DNA from: Gnomoniopsis sp. IMI 355080
Lineage: Eukaryota; Ascomycota; Sordariomycetes; Diaporthales; Gnomoniaceae
Assembly (NCBI GenBank): GCA_027946555.1
Contig: JAPEVC010000005.1
Location: 248,001 to 312,000 of the forward strand
Direction of reading: 5' to 3'
DNA: 64,000 nucleotides
Shown: positions 33,792 to 45,952 of the stretch, piece after piece
Layout: every line of letters begins with the position of its first letter
How positions within the stretch are numbered: the stretch's first letter is position 1
Program-made: the position numbers and the translations under genes
Notes under the pieces: generated by a model
What the model was told of the DNA's origin: nothing
The model's database searches: none
The model's input: the letters and a program-made list of their open reading frames with translations, nothing else

Positions 33792-34582
33792 ATAGACTAT
33801 GCGTGAAGGGCAGGTGACAGACAGAGGAGAGGGGGGGGGGTTTGAATGGTTGCAAGAGAAGCATGAGAATCAAGCCGAATTTTCCCTTTGTTTACCACAT
33901 ATCAAGGGCTTCATGTTTGCCTGTGTACCAAGAGCAGTAGAATCAATGCTGAACTTTGACTGTTGAGCGCTGCATATGTGCAAGTACGGTTTCAGCTTTA
34001 CTATAAGTAGGTCCTTTCAATCTTTCGGTGGAGCATCTGTAAACCGATTCTCATTAAATTGAACTTCCGTCATCGATGTATCACGAGGCCGCGTCTTCCA
34101 ATCCAAACGTTGATGACTTCGCCTGGTAAAGCGGGAAATTGTGTCCCTAACCTAAGTGACGACGTTGTGTTGGCTCAAGCTTCGTCGGGGTTGGGATGTA
34201 TCAGCGTTTTAATATTGAACAGGACGATTCCGTTGTGCAGTGAATCGTCGTGATACTTAGAAGCCATTCGGCTGCTATGTTCATTTCTCTAGAAAGTCAT
34301 CACTCCTTACAATGCGTTGTAAACCAAGGTATCATATTAACAGGCGTATGACCACCTAAGCGTGTACATGCTGGTCTACGAAAGTAGACTTTGCCTAGTA
34401 CTGCGATTGAGAAAGCGCCGAAAGCAAGCCCACGCGCTCTCTTCTTCCCAAACAAGGATCAAAACCACCAAAAACACCAAATTCATGCTCTGTATATGCT
34501 ACCTCCACCATCCGCCCGACCTATAATGCGCCGTTTGTGTGTACAAGAATCGCCGAGTGAAAAACAGGCGAGGCCGACTTGT
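33792..34582. other. Gene-free interval between converging ATP3 and LSD1
   Basis: About 790 bp with both 3' UTRs; only non-coding open frames. Confidence 0.5.
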
Positions 34583-37500
34583 TCAGTCCATATCAACATC
34601 ACTGTCCGCCTCACGATAACTCTCCACTATCCTCTTTGCTCGCCTCGCACCATTCCACTCATTACTGGCCCCAGCCAGCTCTTCCGCTCCTGGTATGCTG
34701 GGGTGCTCCTTCATGTACCGCTCCCTCAATGCCGCGGCTTCTTTTTCCCATATTGCCGCCGCCTCGGTCCATTGTGCAAGGGCCTTCGCAAAAGCGCGCT
34801 TCTGCTCCTCGGCTGCGTCCTCGAATGGCTTGCGCACCTCGGGGCTCGCCTCCTTCCACATCTTGCTAGTCATGGTGCGCACCTCATTGGGACTTGGCTT
34901 GCCCTTGCCCGCGCGGCGGCCCTCCTCGCACTTTTTGCGTCCGACTTCGTAGTTGGCCTTATTAAAAATGATATAGGGATTCCCAGCGACCTTGGCGGGT
35001 TTGAGAGGGTAAGCGCCGATGGCTGCGAATATATGTTCTGTGATCTCCATTTCGTAAGCCTCGAGGCGTGCTTGAGCAGGATCCTTGTGCTCTTCTTGGG
35101 CTTTGCGCTTGAGTGAGGCTGAAGTTTCACGAGGAAGTACGAGTGGCGTGGGGATATCGATAGGACCTAACATTGCGTCGAGTACGTCGGAAGCAGCGCG
35201 CAGACCAGAGAGGTAGGCACCATGGACAGTGGCTGGGTGAGTGACGATTGTGTGTTCGCCTGCGAAGTAGAGGTTACCGATAGTGCGGGCCATGAGCTGG
35301 TAGTCTTCGGGTTGCATGTTGACACCCGCATTGGAGTAGCTGCCTCGGGCGAAGCGGTCGGACTCCCACCTGGTGACAATGGCCTCAAGGGGCTGGGTTA
35401 CGCGAGCCCCGTAACGCATACGGAGAACCTCGGTTGCTTCAGCGATGAGCTCGTCATTGGGTGTGATCTCAGTATCGTAGGCTGCGTCGCCAGCCATCAG
35501 CGCCAGTAAGCAAGGCATGCCGGTGGTGTTGGTGACGCTGAACCATTGGAAAAATCGTCCACGACGAGAAGCATAATCCTTCTGGTTTAAGCTCGAACGA
35601 TTTGTAGGTGTTTGCAACATGCCAAAGATGTCTCGATCCTTGTCCCAGAATGCCTCCTTGTAGACAAGTATAACTTTATTTAAAACACCAAACCCGAGAC
35701 GCTCAATCGCATGCGTCTTCCACGAGGGTAGCGGAGGCTGAAACTCGACGTTACCGTGCTTCAATACACCCAACGGAATAGTGTTGACAACATAATCGGC
35801 GTCGACTGATTTTCCATCCTCAAGGGTGATTCGCGCTTGTCTGGATGATCCATCATGGGCATATTCAATGCGCTTCACAGCCGCCTTGTGTTGTATATCG
35901 AGCGGTGCAGGGAGCGTGGCAAGGCCTCTCGCTACGCTTTGATAACCGCCGACCACCATTGTATGCCTGCCATCCCATTCGTTACCAACGTCGACGTCCC
36001 AGCCCCTGGAGCTGAGTCTGTTGAGGTTTGTCGCATTACTGTACTCCAGATTGGCAATGTGCCAATTGAAAAGCCTGAAGTCCTGCGCATTCAGGTCAAG
36101 AATGTCTTTGTGCTGCATTAAAGCATTGTCGAGAACAGAACCCAATGTGGAATCTGGTTGATTGACAGCAGGATCCAAATCAATATCTTTCGCGTCGCTG
36201 ACCCCTGCCTTCAATGTCCAGCCAATTTGTTTTGCCTTGAATGCAGCCTTGGTGGACCCAGCGGTGCCTGGCTCAGTGTGGACTTTCCCAGTCATACGAT
36301 TCGTAGAAACAGGGACCAGGTCAACTTGTGGAGCGATATTCTGTTCCGAGACAGGATGTGCGTGTGGTTGAGCGGCCGCGGTTTCCTCAACGAGTGCAAT
36401 AGTCTTGTGACCCTCTGCCGAGCTGTCTCGGCCCTCGTCCATGAGATCATGGTTTCCCTCGATGAGCTTCGTTGGTTGTGTCTTGAACTTGTATTCGCTC
36501 ACACGTTCCAAGCATGCATTGTAAAGTTGCTCCACCAGTGTGTCTCGTTGGAGGTCAACGTTTGTGCCATTGCTGTCGTGGAGTGACATGTCTGCCAGAA
36601 GACAGTGATATGGCAGGCCAAGCTGTCCTCTCACCAGTATGTTCAGAGGATTGCCCCGTTCGAAACCGGTGATGATCATACCACCCATTTCTGCCGTAAA
36701 CCTTCTACCGCGCATGACCCCAGGTGCAGTAGCTGGTAACGTCTCAAAGGCACGTGAGTACACTCGACCGCCGACTCGATTTCGTCCCTCGAGCACAACC
36801 ACGCGTGGAGGCTCCTCACCCATCTCTCGGAAGCGCTTGGAGTATTGCTTGAAAAGCCCTTCTAACTGTCTCGCACATCCCAGGCCGGAGAATCCGGCAC
36901 CAATCACCACGACTGTCTTTGACTTCTGTGGCTGAGTATGATTGGCCTGGCTCCTGGACTGTCGGATTTCTACACAGCCATAATTGATGTACCCACGGCG
37001 CACGAGCCAATCAAAGCAAACATTGGCCACGTCGAACCAACGAGTGTCTTTGGCGCAGCCAATGGCTTCCTCCCGCGTGACGGCGATCTGTGGATTTCTC
37101 ACCCAGAGCCTGAGAATACCGTTCCGAATGTTTAAGTATGTTGTAACCTGCCCATGGCTGATGTGAGATCGAAACATTGAATACTCCTCTTGATGCAAGG
37201 CGTATGGGTTCAACCTTGAGTTTTCGCCTGCCTCAATGCATTCCATCGCATACTCTTGTGGCGTGAGGTCTGCTGGGATTGACACCTTTGGTCTCACGTT
37301 AAACTGCAATCTAGGGGCCGCCGATCGCACTTGGAACGTCGAACTGGGAGTGGAGTGACCCAGTAACTCCCTTGGGCTGTCTGCATCGAATGGAGTTGTC
37401 GCTTTGCTAGAGACGGAGGGTGGTTTCGAAGACAGCCCAGAGAGGTCTGTCAGAGCTGATAATGATGACGAAGAAGCAAAAGAAGTTCGCGATTCTCCAA

Positions 37501-39516
37501 CGATTTGTTTCAAAGTGGAGTTCGTAGGAGTCTGGTGAGAGATAGTCGCATAGCTGGCTGGGTTGAAAGGGGATGGTGCTAATTCGAAATGAGGTTGGGT
37601 TCCTGTTGACCCGTCACCAGGCTTCGTACCAAGAGCAGATGATACAGTCGTCTTTGCTTTAGTGATGTTGTTACTAGTGCTGGCTTCGGCCATTGCTACG
37701 TTAGTCAATAGCGTGTCGGCGGTCTTGGTACCTGCTTCGGCAGCGTCCTCGAATGCCTGCTCAACATCTTCGGTGCTCATGAGGCCAAATGAACTTGGCT
37801 GGGTCTCTGATGGGACGGGCGATGGAATATTCTCTATTGAAGGCGTGGTACTCGGATCGTTGACTTGCCGGAGCTTCAGAGCGAGGGCGTTGTCCTTTAT
37901 GTCGAGCATCATATCTCCTCCGGAAGGTGCCAGCTCGTGCAGTTCTGTGTCCATTGGATCGGACTGCTCTGCTGGTGATCGAGCTGCATCGTCTCCTAAC
38001 GATATTCCATCGGATGTAGAACCGGGGTCCGGCGATGATTGGTCCGGACAAGGTCTGAAGCTTGGGGCGAGACTGGACGTCAACCTGAGCTCTGGCTGTA
38101 CCGGACGCGACTTTTCTAGTAATGAGTCTTGAGTAGCGCTGACTTGTTCTCCGAGGCCAATAGTATTGTCGCCGACAGCCCCAGGGTTGGTGGAGGTTTT
38201 ATAGCTCAGGTTAACCTCCATGTCATCTTCGAATACCGAGCGCCCGTCCAATTGATGATCCTCTTTTGTATCTTCTGTTTTCACGTGGTCTTCCATCACC
38301 GGACTGATCATCATAGTTTGAGATATGGTAGACTCGGGTCCAGCGGGCGAAAAGCCACCAAGGGTCGCTTTCACCGCTGAAAGGTTTTGAATTTCTGTTA
38401 TCGGTGCGGTAAATTCCGAAGCTGGTGAAATCCGAGCAACGTCTATTTCGATTTTTGGCTGGGGGGCTTGCTGCTCAAAGGACTCTGCTTTCGCCGGAAT
38501 GGTGTCCGGCATGTCTGAATCTGTCTCAGTTGGTAACGATCTCGCGACTGCAGTGTCTGCCTGTGCTGTGTTTTGAGCGGCTGGGGCTGGCATGGCCATT
38601 CTCGCGGATAAGACCTGAGGCGCATCATCTTGGATACTAGGTTGGGGTGCCTGTTTTTCATTCGTTTCTGCTTCTACTGGGTTGGATGAGTCTGGCTCGG
38701 CGGGTACCGATTCTTCTTGAGCTGGCTCTGTTGTCGCCTCGTCTTCCGAATTTTGGTGCAGCGAGACTTCTAAATTTGGAGACTCCACCAGCGCCCGATC
38801 GACATACGACTGAGTCTCTCGCTCCTCGACTTCTTCTTCGACTGCTGGTGGCTCTATTGATGATGGCAGCGGGGTCTCCTCTGCAGCGAAGCCTTTGGTT
38901 GTGGGGGCCCCCTCAACGACAGTTCCAAAAGCCTCAGGCTCCACCGACGTTGATTTAAGCAGTGGCAGTTTAGAAGTCGGCTCTTTCGCATTGGATATAT
39001 CCGGAAGTTCAGACTCAAGAAAAGTTTCAGGTGCTTGGACCCCGGACCTGGATAGGGCTCTGTCAGAATATCAGTATAGGAGGAAATGCAACGCTTGAGA
39101 TAAAGACTTGACGTGAGAGAAGCATGAATGCTCATATTCAGGACTCACCCAGTCGGAGGCCCAGCTCGGTCCAACACCTCAGTCTCGTCCTCACTCATAT
39201 CCACGTCCAAGTCGTCTAGCCCGTTAGTGCTGACAATAATTTCGGCAAGGATCTCCTCGCGTGGCGACGGCTGACGAGGTGAGGATGGCGGTGGTTTTCG
39301 TTTAGCAGTAGCAGCAACTCTGCCACCACTGTGTAGTGTTGTATTGTGTGTCCTGTGCGCAGACCCGGGGCGAGTTATCGAAGAAGAAGAAGAAGAAGAT
39401 GCCAAGGGGCTCTTATGGTTCGTAGGTGAGGAGCCGCTGGGTGTGGCGGTACTCCTCGTGGTTCTCTTTCCGCTGCTATTCTGTCCAGATCGAGTTGCTC
39501 GCGAATTCGTTCCCAT
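34583..39516 (-). CDS. LSD1: LSD1/KDM1-type histone demethylase with SWIRM and C-terminal HMG box
   Basis: FAD-dependent lysine demethylase of chromatin. Two exons, 39149-39516 and 34583-39059 (89-nt intron), 1,614 aa. The first ~690 residues are low-complexity, Ser/Pro/Glu-rich and probably disordered. SWIRM is at about 712-800 (EYAMECIEAGENSRLNPYAL, ILRLWVRNPQIAVTREEA). The amine-oxidase domain starts near 840 with GAGFSGLG and VVVLEGRNRVGGR; the catalytic lysine region LGFGVLNKVIL and the C-terminal FAD motif LYFAGEHT are intact. There is no long tower insertion, as is usual in fungi. The HMG box lies at about 1472-1570 (NPYIIFNKANYEVGRKK..., MWKEASPEVRKPFEDAAEEQ). Substrate (H3K4 or H3K9) cannot be told from sequence. 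Exon 1 has a (GAA)n stretch giving poly-Ser. Confidence 0.92.
39380..39400. repeat. (GAA)n microsatellite in LSD1 exon 1
   Basis: About seven GAA units on the plus strand, read as serine codons in LSD1. A likely site of length polymorphism. Confidence 0.7.
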
Positions 39517-40590
39517 TATGATAATACCGGAAGTTGCAAAAAATAAAACGGCGATATTACAGGGGATGGTCAGGTAAGTGGGTGTGTATGCCTGATATCG
39601 GACCACAGCAGCCGGGGGTCGTCTTCGATGGTGTGATATCGGCCGTGAGAATACAAGACTGAGGCACGGCGAGATTGTAGAGGTCGAAAAGACGAAGTCG
39701 CTCTGTTATAATTCGATATCGGAGCCGCCCATGTCCTCATCAATTCACCGATCGGCCTCTACCAAGCCGAAGCCCAAGCCCTTCCCGTATTTGATACCGG
39801 ACGCAAGTGTGTGTGTGTATGTGCGTTGAGGGTGGGGTTCTCATGCTACGGGGCGGTGCAGCCTCATTTCCTCTATGGAAATGTGCTCAACGGGCTAAAT
39901 AAAACACATTAGTAAAGAAAGACACGGGTCAAGGCCTTGTGTAGTGGCCGATATCAGAGGGTTAACTCAAGCTCTTCTGAAGATGATCGTGGGACTGAAG
40001 CATTGAGCAGTGTGGCGCTAGGAACATGGGGTGTCGTTGCCGTACCTGCTGGTTCTGATTTTCGGAATTGGCCGGACCTCAGGGAAACCTCGATTGATGA
40101 GGATGGGCTGCAGGCCAACGCCTATCAAGATGAACATGGGAATTAACAAGAAGTGCAATACACAGCGGATCGCTGTTGATTGAGTGGTGCCAGCTACAAT
40201 GGCGAAGGACTGGCATGAATTGCCTGGTGAGGGCTAGATCGCGCTCCAATAGGAACAAGCAGCAGAGATCATTTTATGCGGGGAGTTGAATCTAAGGGGG
40301 CAGGCGACCCCTCCGGCCGCTCTAAAACCGGGATAGGATGATTCAAGACACCACCTGAAGCAAGACCGCATCCCACTATCCAGCCGACTGCTCAAAATAT
40401 TGTCTTTTTGAAGTACACTTTCTTCTGGCCTGACATTGTCAAGACTCTCTTGTGGCAAAGTTTCCTGTCGTGGGCCTCGCCTTAAATGCTACTCGTTCAC
40501 AACTCCTCCAAACGCCACGCCGGTTGCTAGTATCATCAATATTTGTCCTGAGTCAACATAACCAATCCTCACCAAGCAGTCCGTCGCTGC
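39517..40590. other. Intergenic LSD1-VPS33
   Basis: About 1.07 kb, LSD1 promoter and VPS33 3' end. It contains a GT repeat near 39807-39818. No gene recognised. Confidence 0.45.
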
Positions 40591-42915
40591 TCAAGCTTCG
40601 GTCGGTCGAGTTGCCGCGGCCGCCTTTCCAAACGAACCCTTCTCAATCGCTGTCGTCATCATCTTGTTTCCGCTTATAATCGAGGTCGTGCAGATAACGA
40701 TATTCCGTCGGGCTGCGAGCACATATAAAGTTAGTCACGAGAATTTTCGCTCAAGGTGGGTCAAAATGGGAGTAAGCGGCGTTGAACAAATGTGGGAGGT
40801 TGCACAACAGACCTTCTTCCTGTTTTGCAATGAACCGCAGCGCTGCGATTTCTGTAAATGTTACTCCACCCACAAACACTACAAATACTGTCTTTTTCTG
40901 TCCATTCCCAGATAACAATGCCCGGGCCTTGACAGCCTTGTCTTCTCCCTTTTGCAGCTCGTCAAATATCTGGCCACGGGCATGTTTCACAGCCTCCTCG
41001 AAGCCTCTCCAGCCGTGACTCCCGGAGTTCGGGCCACCAACGCCTGAGCCGGTGCCTTTGATCATTGAGAGCAAATATTGTTTCTGTAATACGCACTGCA
41101 CGAGTCGTATCGACAATGGTGCATATCCGCTATACACGTAGGCGATATCGTTAGGATTGTGCTCGTTAACTTCGTCCACGATGAGTCGCAATTGCTTCCG
41201 CAGAGTGGTGTAGTTGGTTTTGTTGCCTGTTGCTCCGGATGAGCCCGTCATTGGAATCATAGATGCCATTGGCGATGACCTGGGTAGAAACAGCTGCAGC
41301 CTTTCCAGGTTGTGTAGGGTCAGAAGGTGCTGGTATCCATAGCCTTGGAGGATGAGGCGACGGAATTGGTCAAATTCTTTGGTTTTGATGCCCCCGGATA
41401 TGCAAGAGTATATACAAAGCAGTCGCAGAACATCCGGTAAGGGTGTGTCTCGCGCTATCAACTCTTCGATTGAGTCGAATTGGGATGAAGGATCAGCGCC
41501 CGCGGCAAGGTTCTGCTGCACTTCGAGTATCTTGCTGAATTGTTCGGTCCGGGTGTACTTGATAATCTCTTCCACCAGATTCGTGTGTATTTTCAGATTT
41601 GCTTGTTCAGCTTGGTAACCCGGCAGCTTTTGCACGAAGTCGCTCAATTCAGCTGTTGTTTTCGCGTGTCGACTGTCCAGGTCAGTCTTCAGGCGACGGG
41701 CGACCTTGTTGAGCAGGTTTCCAACAATGGCAAAATTCGTGTCTCGCACTTGGTCAAACATCTTGTCTGACGAATCGAGTTGAACCTTGCGTTTTCGCGA
41801 CTGGTTGCTAGAAGCGGGTGCGGCTGCTGCGCTCTGGCCTCCTTGGGCCGGTCCGCCTACGATAGCTGAGTCGACTTCTGTCTGGTTGTTCTGGATACCG
41901 AAGACCTCATCTATCAAGCCTTCATAAGTCAGTTGTGTAAGAAGAGGTGTGACCATGTCGACCTCTCGGTCAATGATGATGACGGTCTCTGTTGTCGTGC
42001 TTGGTGTGAGGCCAATCTGGTCCGATTCGCTACCAGCTTCACCAGCGAGGAGCTCCTGGCGCATACGAGAAAGCAATTCGGCGACCCTCTTGGCATTGTC
42101 GCCCTTGCCTGTTATACGAGGAAACAGGCCATGTTTTTGTTGGATGCCCATCAGTGCTTGGGCGAGCAGAAAAGTGGGCGTTGGGTCTTTCGATAGGTAC
42201 AAGTCCTGAAAGGTATCGTCAAGTTCCAAGGACAGAACATCGCGTTCTAGAGGGAAAAAATAGAGTGGAAGTTCCGAAATGTTGACATCGCCGAGAACAC
42301 CGGCCTCTTCGAGGATTTTGTCGGACACAACGGCGCGGCGTGGCACCCAGAATATGTGGAATTCATGGCCGATTTGGCTCTCGCGCTGCAAGCGTCTTAT
42401 CTGATCTAGAGGACATCAGTACTCGTGATGAGAGAACCGCTGCGTATCGAACGTCGCAAGTCTCGTTCCATTCTGAGTGATGACGGGGTCGGCTCAACCG
42501 AAATCGACTATCCGTCACCACAGCATCCGTGTTCATTTGAGGTGTTCGCTCACCTGCGATGGACTGAGCATGGCGGGCACACTCCCCACGAGCAATGAAG
42601 ACGACATTGCGCTGTGTGGTTCCAATGTTGTTGCTTTCCAAGAAGAAGAACTTATCAACACCGTAGTCCTGAAGGGTAGAGACTTTGACTATAGTTCCGA
42701 TTGGGCCGGCGAGGCTTTGCTCAATGACAAGATTCTTTTTGCCCTGGACCTACACAGACAGAGCCCGCCGAGTCAATGGAGCTGGCCCATAAGCTTGCAT
42801 TGCCATCACAATGGTCTGCACAGGAACACTGACTTACTACCGAGAGGAGGTAGAGCAGATCTTTTCGGGCTTTGTCCCTGATCTGCTCTGTGTCAAAGCC
42901 AGCCGGAGGAGCCAT
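40591..42915 (-). CDS. VPS33: Sec1/Munc18 protein VPS33 (HOPS/CORVET core)
   Basis: SNARE chaperone in the HOPS and CORVET tethers, needed for endosome and vacuole fusion. Four exons: 42838-42915, 42554-42749, 40813-42405, 40591-40712 (662 aa; yeast Vps33 is 691). The start MAPPAGFDTEQIRDKARKDL and GKKNLVIEQSLAGPI lead into the Sec1 domain; IIIDREVDMVTPLLTQLTYEGLIDE is the hallmark of domain 3a. The last exon gives RRNIVICTTSIISGNKMMTT, the conserved C-terminus, only after removing a 100-nt intron with a GTCTGT donor. An alternative 3-nt-shifted donor (GTAGTA) exists at exon 1. Phases add up across all junctions. Confidence 0.92.
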
Positions 42916-43654
42916 GGTGGGCTCTCCATGGAGTGTAAGTGACGTAAGTTCAAGTTGAAGATGTAAGACGCGTCTCTACGGGCGTGGATAGTTGAACTCA
43001 ATCCATGTTTGGTGGCATTTCTGCCCCGCAATCCGACCTCTTGCCTGCCGGTTTTTCGAGCCCTTCTTCATACCAAAATCAACAACGTTCGAAATAGGAC
43101 ATTTACACAAAAGGAATTCCAGTAAAGAGATTTCAAATGTTCTTCGAAGACAGGAAGAAGGGGCAGTTTCACGTGTTAGGTGAATTAATAATCGATCCTG
43201 GCTGCTTTAAAGATCGGTCGCCCTCGATACTTCACAATCGAGTACACATGCTGGTCCAGACCAGCACATGTCAGGACGGTATACGGACGTACTTCACCTG
43301 GCAAAACCGTCTTCTCTTGTGCGGAGCTTAATTGTATATTCACTTCAAAATTTGGGGTATACATAATAGCCTTCTCTGAGACGGCACACCCCCAATGTCG
43401 CTGGTAGTAACAAATTTACATGTATGCGTGAGTCCTTGTGCTCGAGAGTCCCCTATGTCTTTGCGACCCCCAGGACGAGAGCAAAAGCGCCCTGGGTCTA
43501 GCTCGATACCGGACTCCGTATCAGAAGCCCTCTTCAAATGCATATATACCCGTCTCCCGATATCGCTATTGCTTTCCCACTCCAACTCCAGACGCCTTCT
43601 GTGGATACAAGATATTGAAAGAAGCCACCTGACTGGCTGCAGCCCCTTGGGCTG
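42916..43654. other. Intergenic VPS33-UBE2W-like
   Basis: About 740 bp; VPS33 promoter and 3' end of the E2 gene. Nothing else seen. Confidence 0.45.
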
Positions 43655-44315
43655 TCAGACTTGGTTGTCATGGTAGTAGAAGTCAATATCCCTGGGCCGC
43701 AATCTGTTGCTCTTCACGAACTCGTCGTTGCCAGGAGGCCGCTCATTCTTCGTGTTGCCCGTCAACATACTCTGCAAGCTCATACACACGCTCTCGACAT
43801 TCTGCACCGGACTCCAGCCCTGTTGGCCGAGTAAATCAAGGCATATGATGCCATTGGAGTAGACATGAGGATGTATCGGTATGGGTCGGTCGGGTAGTTG
43901 GACAAAGGTCACTTCGGGGGGTTCTATCCTTAGATTTAGCCTTCCCACTCCTATTGTCTAGAAACGGGAGAACTGTATGCATCCTTACCAATTGGATATT
44001 GGTCACCGAATCTAAAGAGCAATCTGAATGTCTTGTCGAGGTAGAGAGGGTTGGCATCGAGCACTTGGACGTCTAGGTACCATGTTTCCAGGTCGTCGGC
44101 AGAAACGAGAGTGATCCCAGCAGGGAGCGACTCCTTGATCTTGAAAGGGATCAGATGGTCAGTTCTATATTGTCTTGAAGATGCAGAACGAGCCACCACA
44201 AGTAAAAGCAAGGAGGGGGGAGATGGCCCTCCGTCGAGAAACCACGATGTCGCGAACATACTTTCAGCAGCTCTTTGCCTAGGCGCTTTGCCTGGAAGCT
44301 GACACCCGGGGCCAT
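43655..44315 (-). CDS. UBE2W: Ubiquitin-conjugating enzyme E2, UBE2W-like
   Basis: E2 enzyme; the human relative ubiquitinates substrate N-termini. Three exons: 44262-44315, 43989-44139, 43655-43923 (157 aa, usual length near 150). The start MAPGVSFQAKRLGKELLK is followed by IKESLPAGITLVSADDLETW, then the UBC beta-sheet with FRFGDQYPIEPPEVTFVQ. The active-site region HPHVYSNGIICLDLL places the catalytic Cys at about residue 96 in SNGxxCL, with GWSPVQNVESVCMSLQSML downstream. The C-terminus ERPPGNDEF...DIDFYYHD matches the UBE2W-specific tail (RPPDN...WWYHDD), unlike other E2s. Introns are 122 and 65 nt. Substrate is unknown. Confidence 0.88.
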
Positions 44316-45952
44316 TTTGGGGATAGCTTTGCAGGATATTAGAAAGGGTGGCGCTTGGTAAGAATGGTTGCAGAGGCCTGGTTGTAGGATTCAAAGTGGT
44401 GTCCGGTTGGTTACGTTGAAAGGAACAGGCGCCGGTTCAGTGCCCGTAGTGTGGATCTTCCTAAGGGCGGCGGATGATCGACGGCCGGGTTGGGATGGAC
44501 CACCGTGGTTCAATTGGGTAGTAGTGGGGTGGCTTCGGGCCGCAGCCTGGTTATAAGAGAAACGATGGAATGGCTGTCAAGATTGAAAACGTCGGGGCTT
44601 GACAATAGTGTATGAGGAGATCTTAGGGACGCAAGCGGGTTGAATGAAGGTTGCTGTTTGGGTACTTAGGAAGTAGGTCGTTACCTAACTCAGCTGACAG
44701 CCTCGGGAGACACTTGCGATCAGTTGCAGGACTTCTGCCGGGATGCTAACGACAGCACGGCAGACCGGCGACGTTTTGACGCTTTGCAGAGAAGCTACGG
44801 CTAAGATACCTCACTATACGCGAGTGCGGTATAAGCAGTTCCTTTGGGACTTTTCAAGTGCCAGCAGGGATGACCTCATCTGACTGGGCCCACCTAATGC
44901 CTTAACGGCTGACTTTATTAGCAACTGCCCCGAAAGTTTGCCGGGTGCAGCTCACGAGTGTGTCGGCCTCCCACTTTATGACTCTGCTGGAGGGGCTGTG
45001 CAATAGTAACGGCTGAGAGCCTTGCGCTCTTGAGAATGGAAAGCAAAACTACTTGTTGTCCTTCGGGAGGAGGAGGGGGAGGGGGAGGAGGAGGAGGTAA
45101 AACAGGATGGGCTGCCTAAAAGCGACCGATTGGTAGGGCAGGCTGGAGGAATGTTTTCCTGGGCTATGCCCTTGTCTTGGTGTATACCTGGTAAAGTGGT
45201 GTGCATATTTCCGTACATGGCGGACGACCTGCAAGGCGAAGCATTACAGCATAGCAGGTTGGTGCGGCTGAGCCTCCTCACCACTTTCCGAACCATAAGG
45301 CGTCTTTTCCCATTTTTGGAACAAGCAACTTTTTCTGTGTTGGCCTCTTTTGTCATATAAATTCGCATTCAGCTGCAAGACTGCCTCTCGCCAGTTCAAT
45401 CTTCCTGGGGATACGTCCATATTGTTTTGTTAGTTGCGGTGACCGCCTCCAATCGCTACAAGTACCTCATACCCTGTACCCCTCCTTTCTAGTGGTCGTA
45501 GTCAGGACCAGGAACCACTCGAGCTCTCCCAACCCACTTCTGTCGAGCTTCTACCTTGATCAGTCCAGCTGTTGTGCTGTCTCTGTCTCTTCCCCCGGAA
45601 GGTGTCAAATTCCACGCGACAACGCTCCTCCCCGTCCTTGCCCTCGCGACACCGTTCCACGAACGAGCCTCTGAGTGCGCTTCCCCGCCTTCCACCCACA
45701 TCAGCTTGCACATCAGGTCGCTCTTCCTCCTGCAAGCAAGCGGCGCATAGAGTCCCAACACGAGCAAACATGAGTTGTCAGTATTGTCCCCTTGGCGCTT
45801 GACCTACGTTCTTTGGGTATTCACAATTGCAACCTGTCTCTGCAGCGAGCATGAATACCTAACAACTCCACCGGTGCCCCGCGAATCTACAATGCGACCT
45901 TTTACCCCTATTCAGAATGCTGACTACCAGTCCCCATTTACCAGTCTCCAAC
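44316..45952. promoter_or_regulatory. Divergent promoter region E2/CaM kinase
   Basis: 1.64 kb without a coding gene. A G-rich tract lies at 45065-45097. Pyrimidine-rich leader sequence is seen from about 45500 toward the kinase start. Confidence 0.4.
45065..45097 (+). repeat. G-rich (GGAGG)n tract, possible G-quadruplex
   Basis: Runs of two to five G separated by single A over 33 bases, within the divergent promoter of the E2 and kinase genes. Quadruplex formation is only a structural possibility. Confidence 0.5.
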
